Assembly (NCBI RefSeq): GCF_014653155.1 | Contig: NZ_BNAF01000016.1 | Coordinates: 1-64,000 of the forward strand | Direction of reading: 5' to 3' | From: Sphingobacterium griseoflavum | Lineage (GTDB): Bacteria > Bacteroidota > Bacteroidia > Sphingobacteriales > Sphingobacteriaceae | Length of the DNA: 64,000 bases | Shown: piece by piece, positions 8,328 through 18,492 of the stretch | Numbering within the stretch: position 1 is the first letter of the stretch | Layout: each line of letters starts with the position of its first letter | Made by a program: the position numbers and the translations under genes | The notes under the pieces: model-generated | Seen by the model: the letters and a program-made list of their open reading frames with translations, nothing else | The model's database searches: none | Told to the model about the DNA's origin: nothing

Positions 8328-9701
8328 ATGGAAAAAACAAATAATCAACCAACGGAAAAGCGCGAATGGATTTATGCTAAAAAGCCGAAAGGAAGGTATT
8401 ATACCTATCGGCAGTGGGTCGGCTATCCCTTATTATTGTTTCTCTTTGCAGGTCCCTTCATAAAGATCAATGGCTATCCCTTCTTGATGTTCAATATTCT
8501 GGAACGTAAGTTTTCAATTTTCGGAACGCTGTTTTATCCGCAGGATCTGTACATTTTTGTATTCGGCATGCTAATAGTCATGGTATGCGTTGTGCTGTTC
8601 ACCGTGGTCTACGGAAGGGTATGGTGCGGATGGACATGTCCACAGACTATTTTTATGGAACTGCTGTTTAGGCGTATCGAATATTGGATAGAGGGAGATT
8701 GGCAACAACAGAAAAAAAGCAACGAAGGGCCTGACTCCGATGCGCGTGCTTGGAAGAAATTTATAAAGCATGGCATTTTCCTCGCATTATCCTTTTTTAT
8801 ATCCAACATCTTTCTGGCCTATATCATTGGTGTCGAAAGTCTTCAGGAAATTATATTCGATCCGGTATCTGCGCATTTTGCAGGATTTACAGCCATCCTG
8901 TTGTTTACATTGATCTTCTATGCCGTGTTTGCCCATGTGCGGGAGATGGTCTGTACGACTATATGCCCTTACGGGCGCCTACAAGGCGTTCTATTAGACG
9001 ATCAGAGTATTACGGTGGCTTACGACGTGAAGCGTGGTGAGCCGCGCCGTATGAAGAAACGTATGGAGCAGCAGGGGACGGTGGGAGATTGTGTAGACTG
9101 CAAACTGTGTGTTCATGTTTGTCCTACAGGGATCGATATCCGGAACGGCCTGCAAATGGAGTGTGTGAGTTGCACCGCCTGCATCGACGCCTGCGACGCG
9201 GTGATGGTCAAGATCGGCAAGCCCGCTGGCTTGATTGGCTTTTATCCGACGGCCAAAGTATTGAACAAGGACGGTTACAGGAAAAGGAACTTTCGTGCAG
9301 TAGCATATTCTACTGTGTTGTGTGTACTTATCGCTGTTTTTGCGTTACTGTTGTTTAACCGGTCTGCAATCGATGGACGTTTGTTACGGGCAAATGGTAG
9401 TAGTTACCTGTTGAAAGACGATGACACAGTGGGAAACCTCTACACGCTGGAGCTGGTCAACAAGTCCGGTAAAGAGATGGTGTTTGTACTCGAAAGTGTC
9501 GATGCTCGCTATACGCTGCAGCAAGTCAATCCAATCCATTCGCTGAAAAAAGATGGCGCGGCTACGTTAAGTTTTTTCCTGTTTATGGATCGGAAAGAGG
9601 TGGAACAGTACAAGCAAAATGTGAAAGTTAAAATCGTGTCGGCGGGTCAATCGGTACATGTGATGAAAACGACATTTATTGCCCCGTTGCCGCCTAAATA
9701 A
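8328..9701 (+). CDS. ccoG: cbb3 oxidase accessory ferredoxin-like protein CcoG (FixG/RdxA family)
   Basis: A 457-residue integral membrane protein. It has several N-terminal helices, the GRVWCGWTCPQTIF motif, and two 4Fe-4S motifs in CVDCKLCVHVCP and CVSCTACIDACD (residues about 257-292). It ends in a C-terminal immunoglobulin-like FixG domain after a last helix at about 325-345. CcoG is known as a Cu(II) to Cu(I) reductase needed for loading copper into cbb3 oxidase. Spacing and shared direction place it in the same operon. Confidence 0.94.
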   Translation: MEKTNNQPTEKREWIYAKKPKGRYYTYRQWVGYPLLLFLFAGPFIKINGYPFLMFNILERKFSIFGTLFYPQDLYIFVFGMLIVMVCVVLFTVVYGRVWCGWTCPQTIFMELLFRRIEYWIEGDWQQQKKSNEGPDSDARAWKKFIKHGIFLALSFFISNIFLAYIIGVESLQEIIFDPVSAHFAGFTAILLFTLIFYAVFAHVREMVCTTICPYGRLQGVLLDDQSITVAYDVKRGEPRRMKKRMEQQGTVGDCVDCKLCVHVCPTGIDIRNGLQMECVSCTACIDACDAVMVKIGKPAGLIGFYPTAKVLNKDGYRKRNFRAVAYSTVLCVLIAVFALLLFNRSAIDGRLLRANGSSYLLKDDDTVGNLYTLELVNKSGKEMVFVLESVDARYTLQQVNPIHSLKKDGAATLSFFLFMDRKEVEQYKQNVKVKIVSAGQSVHVMKTTFIAPLPPK

Positions 9702-9708
9702 GAAGAAG

Positions 9709-10131
9709 ATGAACTGGGGGATAAAAATAATTATTGGCTTGGGAAGCTTTATGCTGTTTATCGTCGGTGCCGGTGTTTATATGGTCGTCAAGGATACGGA
9801 TAGCCTAGAGGAAAGCGATTACTATGAGAAAAGCTTAACCTACGACCATGTGTACGCCGAAAGGCAAAATCTGCTGAAAGACCACGCAGAACCTACGGTT
9901 CAAGTCTTAGGGGATACCCTGTGCTTGGAATTTAGAGACACGCACAACCAGGGGTTCCTGAAGCTTAAACGTCCTTCGGACAGCTCTTTGGATGTGACAT
10001 TGCCTTTTGCGACGACTCAAGGGAGCTACAAAATAGCAATTAGCTCCTTTGAGAAAGGCAATTGGCAGATGGAAATATCTTGGAAGAATGACCACACATC
10101 CTATTTGTCGGATCACAGCTTATATTTTTAA
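9709..10131 (+). CDS. ccoH: FixH/CcoH family protein
   Basis: A 140-residue protein with one N-terminal helix (about residues 5-25) and a periplasmic domain. The FixH feature SLEESDYYEKSL follows the helix. The family is needed for cbb3 oxidase assembly. The ATG at 9709 lies 7 bases after the ccoG stop; a longer reading frame begins inside ccoG but lacks support. The stop codon is 3 bases before the next start. Confidence 0.85.
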   Translation: MNWGIKIIIGLGSFMLFIVGAGVYMVVKDTDSLEESDYYEKSLTYDHVYAERQNLLKDHAEPTVQVLGDTLCLEFRDTHNQGFLKLKRPSDSSLDVTLPFATTQGSYKIAISSFEKGNWQMEISWKNDHTSYLSDHSLYF

Positions 10132-10134
10132 GCC

Positions 10135-10827
10135 ATGACCTACCATCATCTCGCTTTTTTTATGGGTCTATTTGCCAGCCTGCATTGTGTGGCGATGTGT
10201 GGCCCCCTTATTTTGGCTATAGATAGACAGCTGGGGTTTAACTGGCGGATATTTATGCATCGTGTGCTCTATCAGCTAGGACGGGTGTTAATGTACGGTC
10301 TTTTGGGATTGCTGCTTGGCTCTGTAGGGAGTCTAGCGGTGATGCGGGGCTGGCAACAAGGTTTCAGTATGCTGATGGGGATTGTTTTGCTTCTTATAGG
10401 ACTATTATTTCTGTTTGGCAAGCGCAATACATCCGTTGCGGCATGGCAGACTCGTGCACTAGCTCCTTTCGCCAAACTGATGGGGAGGTGGCTGAACATG
10501 CCTGGCGGCGTTTTTTTAGCGGGACTGCTGCATGGACTTTTGCCATGTGGGATGGTCTATATGGCACTGGCATCCGCAATGAGTGCTGACTCGATGATGG
10601 ATAGCTCCTTGTTCATGCTGTTTTTTGGTGTGGGTACTTTGCCTTTACTGGTGCTGTTTTCCTTTATCGCAGGCATGCCGAAATCGCTGTTCAAGCGAGG
10701 CTTTACTCGGCTAATGCCCTTTTTATATCTTTTGATGGGTGTTTGGTTTATTCTGCGCGGGGCAAATTTGGATATTCCGTATCTAAGCCCTTTGTTGCAT
10801 GTGGAAGGAGCCATCCATTGCGCATAG
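10135..10827 (+). CDS. SafE/TauE (UreH-like) membrane protein of the cbb3 operon
   Basis: A 230-residue polytopic membrane protein with about six helices and the family motif SLHCVAMCGPL at residues 15-25, repeated in spirit by GLLHGLLPCGMVY near 135. Annotated relatives are called sulfite exporters, but in Bacteroidota cbb3 operons the gene is a regular last member. The conserved Cys/Met residues near the membrane suggest metal, possibly copper, handling. That role is an inference. Confidence 0.78.
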   Translation: MTYHHLAFFMGLFASLHCVAMCGPLILAIDRQLGFNWRIFMHRVLYQLGRVLMYGLLGLLLGSVGSLAVMRGWQQGFSMLMGIVLLLIGLLFLFGKRNTSVAAWQTRALAPFAKLMGRWLNMPGGVFLAGLLHGLLPCGMVYMALASAMSADSMMDSSLFMLFFGVGTLPLLVLFSFIAGMPKSLFKRGFTRLMPFLYLLMGVWFILRGANLDIPYLSPLLHVEGAIHCA

Positions 10828-10830
10828 AAA

Positions 10831-10871
10831 GAAATGGCGGTACAAGAGCTGTTTTGCTGTACCGCCATTTC
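10831..10871. terminator. Bidirectional terminator between the cbb3 and RND operons
   Basis: A perfect 14-bp stem, GAAATGGCGGTACA with TGTACCGCCATTTC, around a 13-base loop. It lies between the stop codons of two convergent operons. Confidence 0.85.
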
Positions 10872-10893
10872 ATGTTTTTAAAGTAGCTGCTAT

Positions 10894-12354
10894 CTATCGC
10901 CAGCCGCCACCCAACGAGCGATACAGATCCACATAGGCCTGCAGTTGTTTGGCCCCGAGATCGACCAGAGAAAGCTCACTATCCAACGCATTGCTTTGTG
11001 CCGTGATGACTTCTAAGTAGGTTGCATATCCCCCTTTGAACAGTAAGGAAGCATTTCTGACCGCTAGTTGAGAATTTTCCACCCTTTTTCTAGCGAGCTT
11101 CAGCTGTTCCACCTGCTTTTCCACAGTCACGACAGCATTTGAAACCTCAGAGACCGCTTCCATGACGGTCTGTTGCAAGGCAATCTCCGCTTTGTCGCGT
11201 TCCAGTTTTGCGACTTCATACTCGTTTTTTAGCCGGCCATTGCGAAAGATCGGCGCCGTCAAGTTGCCAGCTATGCCACCCAAAAGCGCACCCGGAATAT
11301 TGAACCAATTTTTCGGTAGCATGGCATTGACACCAAACACCCCATTTAAGGAAAGCTGTGGATAGCGCAAAATTTGCTGTATGTTCATTTGCGCGTTCGC
11401 TGATATAAGCATGTATTCGGCACGTTTGATATCTGGACGGTTGCGAACAATCTCTACAGGGGAGCCCAATGTGATGCCATTGTCCGTATTCATCAAGCTA
11501 TCTATCCTTTTGTTGCGTCCTACTGCAGCTGGCATTTGGCCGATCAGCACCCGCAGTGCGTTTTCCTGTAAAGCGATTTCCTTTTCGATTTCCGGTACAA
11601 GAGAGGCTGCCAGTAAGCGTTGTGACTCCGTTTGCTGGATCGCCAAGGCAGTAATCTCGCCAGCGTCAAACTGCAACTTGATCATGCGAAGGGTGCTGTC
11701 ATTCAATGTCAAGTTTCGTTTGGCGACCTCTATCTGAGCATCTAGCATGATCAAATTGAAATAGCCCTTTGCAATATCGGACACAAGCATGGTTTGTATC
11801 GCATTTTTGGCTTCGTAAGAGTCTAGAAATTCCGCAGTGAGCTGATCCTTCCTATTGGCTATTCGCCCCCAAATATCCAGTTCCCAACCAAACTCCACAC
11901 CCGAGGCAAATTGCGATTGATAATTGAACAGCTTTTCCGGAGCCTCAGATCCTTCTTGAGTATACCACTTGGAGGATGGCGCGCCGTAAAAATCTCTTGA
12001 TCGATATTGCCGGTTTACCGTGGCTATATTCCCATCGAGTGAGGGAAGGTATTCGAGGCGATTTTGACGTAGATTTCGGTTGGCGATTTCGATATTTTTC
12101 AACGCTGTGCGCATATCATAGTTATTTGCTAGCCCGCTATCGATAAGGGATAAGAGCTGAGGGTCATGAAAGAAATCCCGCCAGGATATATGTCCAAAGA
12201 TAACGGTGTCATTGCTATAGGTAATCGTGTCTCCTCGAAAATCCTTGGGTAGACCCAGCTCAGGTTGTTGATACGATTTGCCGACTTTGCAGGCGGATAC
12301 TGTAAAGAGCAAAATTGCAATAACCCATAGATGAATAAATTTTATATACGTCAT
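10894..12354 (-). CDS. Outer membrane efflux lipoprotein of an RND pump (NodT/OprM family)
   Basis: A 486-residue TolC-type protein. A lipoprotein signal peptide ends at the lipobox VSAC (Cys22), followed by GKSYQQPEL, typical of the NodT subfamily. Two long helical repeats include KNIEIANRNLRQNRLEYLPSL early and RPDIKRAEYMLISANAQMNI in the middle. It forms the channel across the outer membrane for the pump encoded just upstream; the start codon is 3 bases after the permease stop. Confidence 0.92.
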   Translation of the reverse strand: MTYIKFIHLWVIAILLFTVSACKVGKSYQQPELGLPKDFRGDTITYSNDTVIFGHISWRDFFHDPQLLSLIDSGLANNYDMRTALKNIEIANRNLRQNRLEYLPSLDGNIATVNRQYRSRDFYGAPSSKWYTQEGSEAPEKLFNYQSQFASGVEFGWELDIWGRIANRKDQLTAEFLDSYEAKNAIQTMLVSDIAKGYFNLIMLDAQIEVAKRNLTLNDSTLRMIKLQFDAGEITALAIQQTESQRLLAASLVPEIEKEIALQENALRVLIGQMPAAVGRNKRIDSLMNTDNGITLGSPVEIVRNRPDIKRAEYMLISANAQMNIQQILRYPQLSLNGVFGVNAMLPKNWFNIPGALLGGIAGNLTAPIFRNGRLKNEYEVAKLERDKAEIALQQTVMEAVSEVSNAVVTVEKQVEQLKLARKRVENSQLAVRNASLLFKGGYATYLEVITAQSNALDSELSLVDLGAKQLQAYVDLYRSLGGGWR

Positions 12355-12357
12355 GTC

Positions 12358-15300
12358 TTACTCCTCCGTTTTAAATCGTTGTTTTACCTTTTCGTCCAGC
12401 GTCTTGAAGACGACGAAAAGCATGGGGATGATAAATATGCCGAACACCACGCCAGCCAGCATACCGCCGGCGGCACTAAAGCTGATCGAGTGGTTTCCGA
12501 TGGCTGATGGGCCTACGGTCCACATCAACGGTATTAGGCCAGCAACAAAAGCTAGAGATGTCATTAAGATAGGCCTTAAGCGAAGTTTAGCACCCATGAT
12601 GGCGGCGTTATAAACGCTCATTCCTTTATCGCGTTGTTGCACCGCAAATTCGACAATAAGGATCGCGTTTTTTGCCAGCAGTCCGATGAGCATAATGAGC
12701 CCCACCTGTACATAGATATTATTTTGCAATCCGGCCAAAAAGACTGTTACAAAAACACCGATTAGCCCCACCGGTACGGATAGCAGCACCGCCCAAGGTA
12801 AGATGTAGCTTTCGTATTGTGCGGACAGCAAAAAATAAACGAACAGCAAACTGAGACCGAAAATCAGTATCGTCTGGGAGCCCGACTGGCTTTCCTCAAA
12901 TGACATACCGGTCCACTCATAGCCATAATTTCCGGGAAGCTGCTGATCTGCAAGCCGTTCAATTGCATCCATGGCATCTCCGGTGCTAAAGCCGGGCGCT
13001 GGTGTAGCATTCACCGTGATGGCGTTATAGAGGTTGTATCGCGAGATCGTTTCAGGACCTATCACCTTCTTGAGTGTCATCAACGTACTAACGGGAACCA
13101 TCGCACCGTCCTTGTTTCGAACGAATATCGAGTTTAACGATTCCGGATCGGTACGATAATCGAAATCAGACTGCATATAAACTCGATACGTTCGCCCGAA
13201 ACGGTTGAAGTCGCCGGCATTGATACGTGCAAAATACATCCTGATGGTGTTCATCATTTCCCGTATATCAACACCTAAACTTTTTGCTTTCACGACGTCG
13301 ATATCAGCTTCATATTGTGGGAAATTGGAAGCGAAGGATGTGTAGGCATTTGCTATCTCAGGAAGGTCATTGATTTGATTGATAAAGGTATCGGCCACTA
13401 AATCGAAATCGCGGATGTCGCCTCCTAAACGGTCCTGCAGCACTAGTTCCAAACCGGCGAAATCACCAAATCCTTGCACGGTTGGCCGGGGAAATACTTT
13501 GAAAGTGGCCTCATTTATCTGTGCTAGATCGGCACTAACACTATCCATGAAAGCGTTTATGGACGGAATATCTCTCCGTTCTCGATGCGGCTTAAGGTTG
13601 ATATATCCAGCAGCAAAAGCGGGGCTCGTGCCTCCATCGAGGGCATTAAAGCCAGATACCGTTGTCATGCCCGCGACATCATCGTATTTTTGCAGAATGC
13701 TGTCGGCTTTACGCAGTACGGCGGTTGTACGCGAAAGGGAAGCACCCGGCGGCATCACCAATGCGTAGGTTACAAAGCCGTCGTCTTCGGTAGGGATAAA
13801 GCTTTTCGGCGTCTTGATCAACAAAAATACGCCTATGGCCGTAATGCCAATAAGGCTTAGCCATGCTACTTTTTTATGGCCGATTAAATATTTCACAGCG
13901 ATAATGTATTTCGCCGTCAATCGATCGAAGGCTACATTAAAAGCCTGGAAGAATCGATTTTTATACCGATTGAACTTATTTTGTTTTATCGGCGCGTCCG
14001 GACGATCTTCATCCGACTTGACCGGTTTCAGGAGCAGGGCGCAGAGTGCAGGGCTTAACGTAAGCGCATTGAGAGCGGAGATAAGGATAGCCGTGGCCAA
14101 GGTATATGCAAACTGCCGATAAAAAATGCCGGCGGGTCCTTCCATGAATCCCACGGGAAGGAATACTGCGGCCATGACCATGGTAATGGAGAGGATGGCG
14201 CCCGTTATTTCAGACATTGTTTGTAGGGTTGCTGCCTTTGCTTTCATCCCGGTATCATGCATCTTCTGGTGTATGGCCTCTACGACCACAATGGCATCAT
14301 CTACCACGATTCCGATAGCCAGTACCAGGGCAAACATGGTCAATACGTTCAACGAAAAGCCAAATAAACTTAAGAAGAAAAAAGTGCCGACCAAGGAAAC
14401 GGGAATAGCGATTGCCGGGATCAACGTCGATCGGAAGTCCTGTAGGAAGATGAATACAATAATAAATACCAGAATAAAAGCTTCAAAGAGCGTGTGTTTT
14501 ACCTGGCTGATAGATTCATCGATCTGATCACGCACGCTGTAGGAGATCTCATAATGTATCCCTTTGGGGAACGATTTAGACATATCTTGCAGCACTTCGC
14601 GTACCTGCATATCTATGGCGTGTGCGTTCGATCCACTGGTTTGCGTGATGTTAAGTGTCAAGCCAGGAAATCCGTTTACTTTGTTGTCGCTACCCAAGTT
14701 GGTCGCACCGAATTCTATCCGCGCAATATCTTTTAAATACAGTACCGAACCATCCTTATTGGTTTTGATGACCATATTTTCAAACTCTTCCGGTTTGGAA
14801 AACCTTCCTTTATGCTTAATGACGGTTTCGAACACCTCGTCGGATGTCTCCCCGAATTTACCGGGTGCAATCTCGAAGTTTTGATCGCTTAGGGATTTGG
14901 TAATATCTTGGGGCACTAAATTATAGACGGCAAGCTTTTCCGGGTTAAGCCACACACGCATGGAATAATCGCGGGCACCGATACGAGAGACTTGCGCTAC
15001 ACCATCCACCCGCAACAAGGGGCGGATCATATTGATCTGTGCGAAGGCCTGTAGGAAGGTTTCATCATACACAGAGTCCTTGTGGTCCGAGTAGAGATTG
15101 ATCGTCATAATGGCACCACTCTGCCTAGGTTGCACCGTGATACCATTTTCATTCACCTCTGCCGGAATGGTGCTGATTGCTTTGGATATCCTCGTTTGCA
15201 CATTGACGGAGGCAATATCGGGATTGGTTCCCGTTTTGAAAAATACCTGTATTGAACCGGCGCCAGAGTTACTGGCTGAGGAGCGAATATACGTCATGTC

Positions 15301-15519
15301 CTCCACGCCGTTGATAGCTTCTTCTACGGGGAGAAGCACACTTTCGGCAACTGTTTCTGAATTTGCGCCTGGATAACTCAACGAAACAACCACGCTCGGT
15401 GGTGCAATTTCCGGAAATCGGCTTATGGGAAGGGTTTTTAGCCCAACCAATCCTAAGATGACCAAAATCAACGAAACGACAGTAGCCAGAATAGGTCTAT
15501 TGACAAATGTTTTTAACAT
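12358..15519 (-). CDS. RND efflux permease, AcrB/HAE1 family
   Basis: A 1053-residue inner-membrane transporter of standard length, opening with MLKTFVNRPILATVVSL. Twelve helices are arranged in two halves, with FALVLAIGIVVDDAIVVVEA (helix 4, the proton-relay Asp pair) and SGSQTILIFGLSLLFVYFLLSAQYES in the second half. GPSAIG near the C-terminus is typical of the HAE1 group. It exports hydrophobic and amphiphilic compounds using the proton gradient. The substrates cannot be predicted, and no local regulator lies beside the operon. Confidence 0.95.
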   Translation of the reverse strand: MLKTFVNRPILATVVSLILVILGLVGLKTLPISRFPEIAPPSVVVSLSYPGANSETVAESVLLPVEEAINGVEDMTYIRSSASNSGAGSIQVFFKTGTNPDIASVNVQTRISKAISTIPAEVNENGITVQPRQSGAIMTINLYSDHKDSVYDETFLQAFAQINMIRPLLRVDGVAQVSRIGARDYSMRVWLNPEKLAVYNLVPQDITKSLSDQNFEIAPGKFGETSDEVFETVIKHKGRFSKPEEFENMVIKTNKDGSVLYLKDIARIEFGATNLGSDNKVNGFPGLTLNITQTSGSNAHAIDMQVREVLQDMSKSFPKGIHYEISYSVRDQIDESISQVKHTLFEAFILVFIIVFIFLQDFRSTLIPAIAIPVSLVGTFFFLSLFGFSLNVLTMFALVLAIGIVVDDAIVVVEAIHQKMHDTGMKAKAATLQTMSEITGAILSITMVMAAVFLPVGFMEGPAGIFYRQFAYTLATAILISALNALTLSPALCALLLKPVKSDEDRPDAPIKQNKFNRYKNRFFQAFNVAFDRLTAKYIIAVKYLIGHKKVAWLSLIGITAIGVFLLIKTPKSFIPTEDDGFVTYALVMPPGASLSRTTAVLRKADSILQKYDDVAGMTTVSGFNALDGGTSPAFAAGYINLKPHRERRDIPSINAFMDSVSADLAQINEATFKVFPRPTVQGFGDFAGLELVLQDRLGGDIRDFDLVADTFINQINDLPEIANAYTSFASNFPQYEADIDVVKAKSLGVDIREMMNTIRMYFARINAGDFNRFGRTYRVYMQSDFDYRTDPESLNSIFVRNKDGAMVPVSTLMTLKKVIGPETISRYNLYNAITVNATPAPGFSTGDAMDAIERLADQQLPGNYGYEWTGMSFEESQSGSQTILIFGLSLLFVYFLLSAQYESYILPWAVLLSVPVGLIGVFVTVFLAGLQNNIYVQVGLIMLIGLLAKNAILIVEFAVQQRDKGMSVYNAAIMGAKLRLRPILMTSLAFVAGLIPLMWTVGPSAIGNHSISFSAAGGMLAGVVFGIFIIPMLFVVFKTLDEKVKQRFKTEE

Positions 15520-15616
15520 ATAAGTTTTTTATAGGGAGAATGGCCCTGCCACTACGCATTGAACTGCTAGGGGGGGGCAAGCAAATATAAACATATTGGA
15601 AAATGCGCCTATCTCT

Positions 15617-16777
15617 TTATGGGATAGGCACAACGCTCGAGCCATCCGTTATCTTATCCAAACCAGCGAGCAGTACACGGTCTCCACGGTTTAGGCCAGA
15701 TTCCACGATATAATTGTCTTTGCTTTTCCCTTTTATCGTAATTGAACGCCTTTCGGCTTTATTGTTCTTGTTCAAGACGTACACGAAAGTGCGGTCTTGG
15801 AGCTCGCTTGTCGCGATTTGCGGGATTTGGATCACCCCACGCTTTACTTCAGAAATCTTCAACGTACCCGTGCTTCCACTACGAAGAATGTTTTCGGTAT
15901 TGACGAACGATGCACGTAACGAAATGGCTCCTGTTGTGCGATCTACCTGTCCGTTTACGGCATCGACCCTTCCTTTCTTCACATATTCTTCGCCATCGGC
16001 CAGTATGAGTGTTGCCTCCGGAAAGCTCAATTGGTTGTTGCGTAGCTTGATGCCGGCAGCACTATCTTGTTTGGCTTTCAACTTGGTGAAATACAGAAAA
16101 TCCGATTCATTCATCGAAAAATAGACGAAAACTTCCTGTACATCAGACAAGACCGTCAACGGCTCACTATCCCCTTTGCCTACGAGATTGCCTACGCGTT
16201 TCGGAATCCTTCCGATGTAACCGCTGACTGGGGCGGTCAATATGGTGAACTCTTTGTTTATCTGCGCGCTACGCACAGCTGCGGTCGCTTGGTCCAATGA
16301 GGCCATGGCCACATCGTATTCTGACCTAGCGGTTTGCAAACGAACTTCGGAGATGACATCGTTGTCTACCAATGGCCGTAATCGTTCAACCTCGAGTTTC
16401 GCATTCTCCAATTTTGCTTTGGCGACATTTTGCGTTGCCACCATATTATTAAGTACTTCTTGATAGGCAGACGCATCTATTTTAAACAACTTCTGTCCTT
16501 TTTGTACAAAAGCGCCTTCATCTACATAAATTTCTTGCAATATACCCTCCACTTGCGGACGCACTTCCACATTCACTTTCCCCTCAATGGTTCCCAAATA
16601 ATCTTTGACGGTTACCGCATCACTGATGTCGACCGTATGAACGGGTAATGCGAGGGGCTTATTGCTGTTTTCTTTTTCTTCGGATTTGCTGGTACTGCAA
16701 TTCGTTAGGCCTATGGAAGCCGCGAGAAGTGTACAAACAAAAGCAAGGTGTTTTAATTTTGAATTTTTTAAATTCAT
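15617..16777 (-). CDS. RND periplasmic adaptor lipoprotein, AcrA/MexA family
   Basis: A 386-residue membrane fusion protein. The signal peptide ends at the lipobox LTNC (Cys27). The order is lipoyl half (VEVRPQVEGILQEIYVDEGAFVQKG begins near 71), alpha hairpin, second lipoyl half (LTAPVSGYIGRIPKRVGNLVG), then beta-barrel and membrane-proximal domains. It links permease and outer-membrane channel. First gene of the three-gene minus-strand operon, 97 bases ahead of the permease. Confidence 0.93.
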   Translation of the reverse strand: MNLKNSKLKHLAFVCTLLAASIGLTNCSTSKSEEKENSNKPLALPVHTVDISDAVTVKDYLGTIEGKVNVEVRPQVEGILQEIYVDEGAFVQKGQKLFKIDASAYQEVLNNMVATQNVAKAKLENAKLEVERLRPLVDNDVISEVRLQTARSEYDVAMASLDQATAAVRSAQINKEFTILTAPVSGYIGRIPKRVGNLVGKGDSEPLTVLSDVQEVFVYFSMNESDFLYFTKLKAKQDSAAGIKLRNNQLSFPEATLILADGEEYVKKGRVDAVNGQVDRTTGAISLRASFVNTENILRSGSTGTLKISEVKRGVIQIPQIATSELQDRTFVYVLNKNNKAERRSITIKGKSKDNYIVESGLNRGDRVLLAGLDKITDGSSVVPIP

Positions 16778-16950
16778 CTCTTCTTATTAACTTGTATGAC
16801 CTGTAAAAATTGTAACGGTTTAGTTACATAATGTATTGCAAGTATAACGCTTTTTATTGGCATAATGTTGCCGCTTTAACAATTCTTAACGTTGCCTATT
16901 TGGCTTGTAATTCAATTTAGTGTTTAATAATTCGTTTTGGCCGACCGTTG

Positions 16951-18426
16951 ATGGAATACGTACAAATAGCCTTTAAATTCGCCCAGCAATGGTATTGGGT
17001 ACCATTGTTTTTTTTGTATTTTGGTGTTATTAGCACTATCCTTATTGAAAACAGAAATCCAACGAAGACGATTTCTTGGGTGCTGGTTATTGCGTTTTTG
17101 CCAGTGATTGGCCTGCTAATTTACTATTTATTTGGTCAAAAATTCCAAAAAGTTAAGCGAATCAAACGTGTGAATGAGGCGCAGGCAGATCGGTTGAAGA
17201 AGGAATGGCAAAATTTGGAGCCATTTATGGACAAGGACATTGCGCGGATCAACAGCAGCATCGGCGATCTCGCGCGTGTATTCAGTTTCCTAAAAAACGA
17301 ACGCCTATCGTCGCCGACCGTAGGGAATAGGGTAAAACTGCTGATCAACGGGGAGCAAAAATTTCCAGATTTGCTGGCCACGATAGCTGCGGCAAAGCAC
17401 TCGATACACCTTGAATATTACATATTTGAGCTAGACGAGATTGGCCTGTCGATTTTAAATGCGTTGGAGATTAAAGCCCGAAACGGTATACACGTCCGGT
17501 TATTGGTAGATAGCATTGGCTCGCCTGCTTTGGTTAAGTACCTTAGCAAGTATGGCACGTCTGCTATCGCTTTTCGTTCTTTTATGCCCGTGACGTTCAC
17601 TTCGCTTGCCAACAGCAATTACCGAAACCATCGTAAAGTAGCGGTGATAGATGGTGCGGTGGGGTATGTTGGCGGAATCAATATTTCTGATCGCTATATA
17701 AATCGGCCTGATCGTGCGCGTCAGCTCTACTGGCGCGATACGGCTGTCAAGATCGAGGGGCCTGCGGTCAATATGTTGCAAATCGGTTTTTGGAATTCGT
17801 GGAATCTGGCGGATGGACATCCATTTTTATTGAGCGATGGTTATCTGCGAAACATTCCGAAGGAAGCGAAGAAGGGGATTGCGGCTACGGCGTTTGTATC
17901 GAGCGATCCGGCATCTATAGCACCGTACAATATGGAAGCCATGCTCATCGCCATTGGCGAAGCTGACAAAAAAATACAGCTCGTAACGCCCTACTATATC
18001 CCTAGCGACGAATTGGCGACAGCACTACAGGTAGCTGCTGCGGCAGGATTGGAAGTCGAGCTTATGCTGCCGGAGACTTCTGACTCCTACATCGTGCAGC
18101 ACGCCAGTTTATCGTTTATCAAACCTCTCTTGCAACGCGGCGTAAAGGTCTACTTTTACCAAAAGGGGTTTATACACGCCAAAACAATCAATATTGATGG
18201 AAAGCTTTCTTTTATCGGTACGGTCAACCTAGACACACGCAGTTTTTACATCAACTATGAGATAGCCGCTGTTGTTTCGGATCCTGTTCTCTGCCATGAA
18301 TTGGAGGATCGGTTTGAGTTGGACAAGGCGGACTGCCAGCGGATGACGCTTTCCGAATGGAAGAAGCGGAAAGCTTGGAAACGCGGGCTTGATTCCGTCT
18401 GCCGTTTGCTGGCGCCATTGTTATAA
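16951..18426 (+). CDS. cls: Cardiolipin synthase
   Basis: A 491-residue membrane protein of the phospholipase D superfamily. Two N-terminal helices (PLFFLYFGVISTILIENRNPTKT and the next) anchor it. Two HKD motifs follow: NHRKVAVIDG near residue 225 and IHAKTINIDG near 407. It joins two phosphatidylglycerol molecules, or PG with another phospholipid, into cardiolipin. The ATG at 16951 (MEYVQIAF) is preferred over the in-frame TTG just before it. It is divergent from the RND operon. Confidence 0.93.
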   Translation: MEYVQIAFKFAQQWYWVPLFFLYFGVISTILIENRNPTKTISWVLVIAFLPVIGLLIYYLFGQKFQKVKRIKRVNEAQADRLKKEWQNLEPFMDKDIARINSSIGDLARVFSFLKNERLSSPTVGNRVKLLINGEQKFPDLLATIAAAKHSIHLEYYIFELDEIGLSILNALEIKARNGIHVRLLVDSIGSPALVKYLSKYGTSAIAFRSFMPVTFTSLANSNYRNHRKVAVIDGAVGYVGGINISDRYINRPDRARQLYWRDTAVKIEGPAVNMLQIGFWNSWNLADGHPFLLSDGYLRNIPKEAKKGIAATAFVSSDPASIAPYNMEAMLIAIGEADKKIQLVTPYYIPSDELATALQVAAAAGLEVELMLPETSDSYIVQHASLSFIKPLLQRGVKVYFYQKGFIHAKTINIDGKLSFIGTVNLDTRSFYINYEIAAVVSDPVLCHELEDRFELDKADCQRMTLSEWKKRKAWKRGLDSVCRLLAPLL

Positions 18427-18492
18427 GCTGTTAAATTCTTTAGTATTGCAATAAAAATCAATATATTTAGCTTCTTGAAAATGTGTATATTG

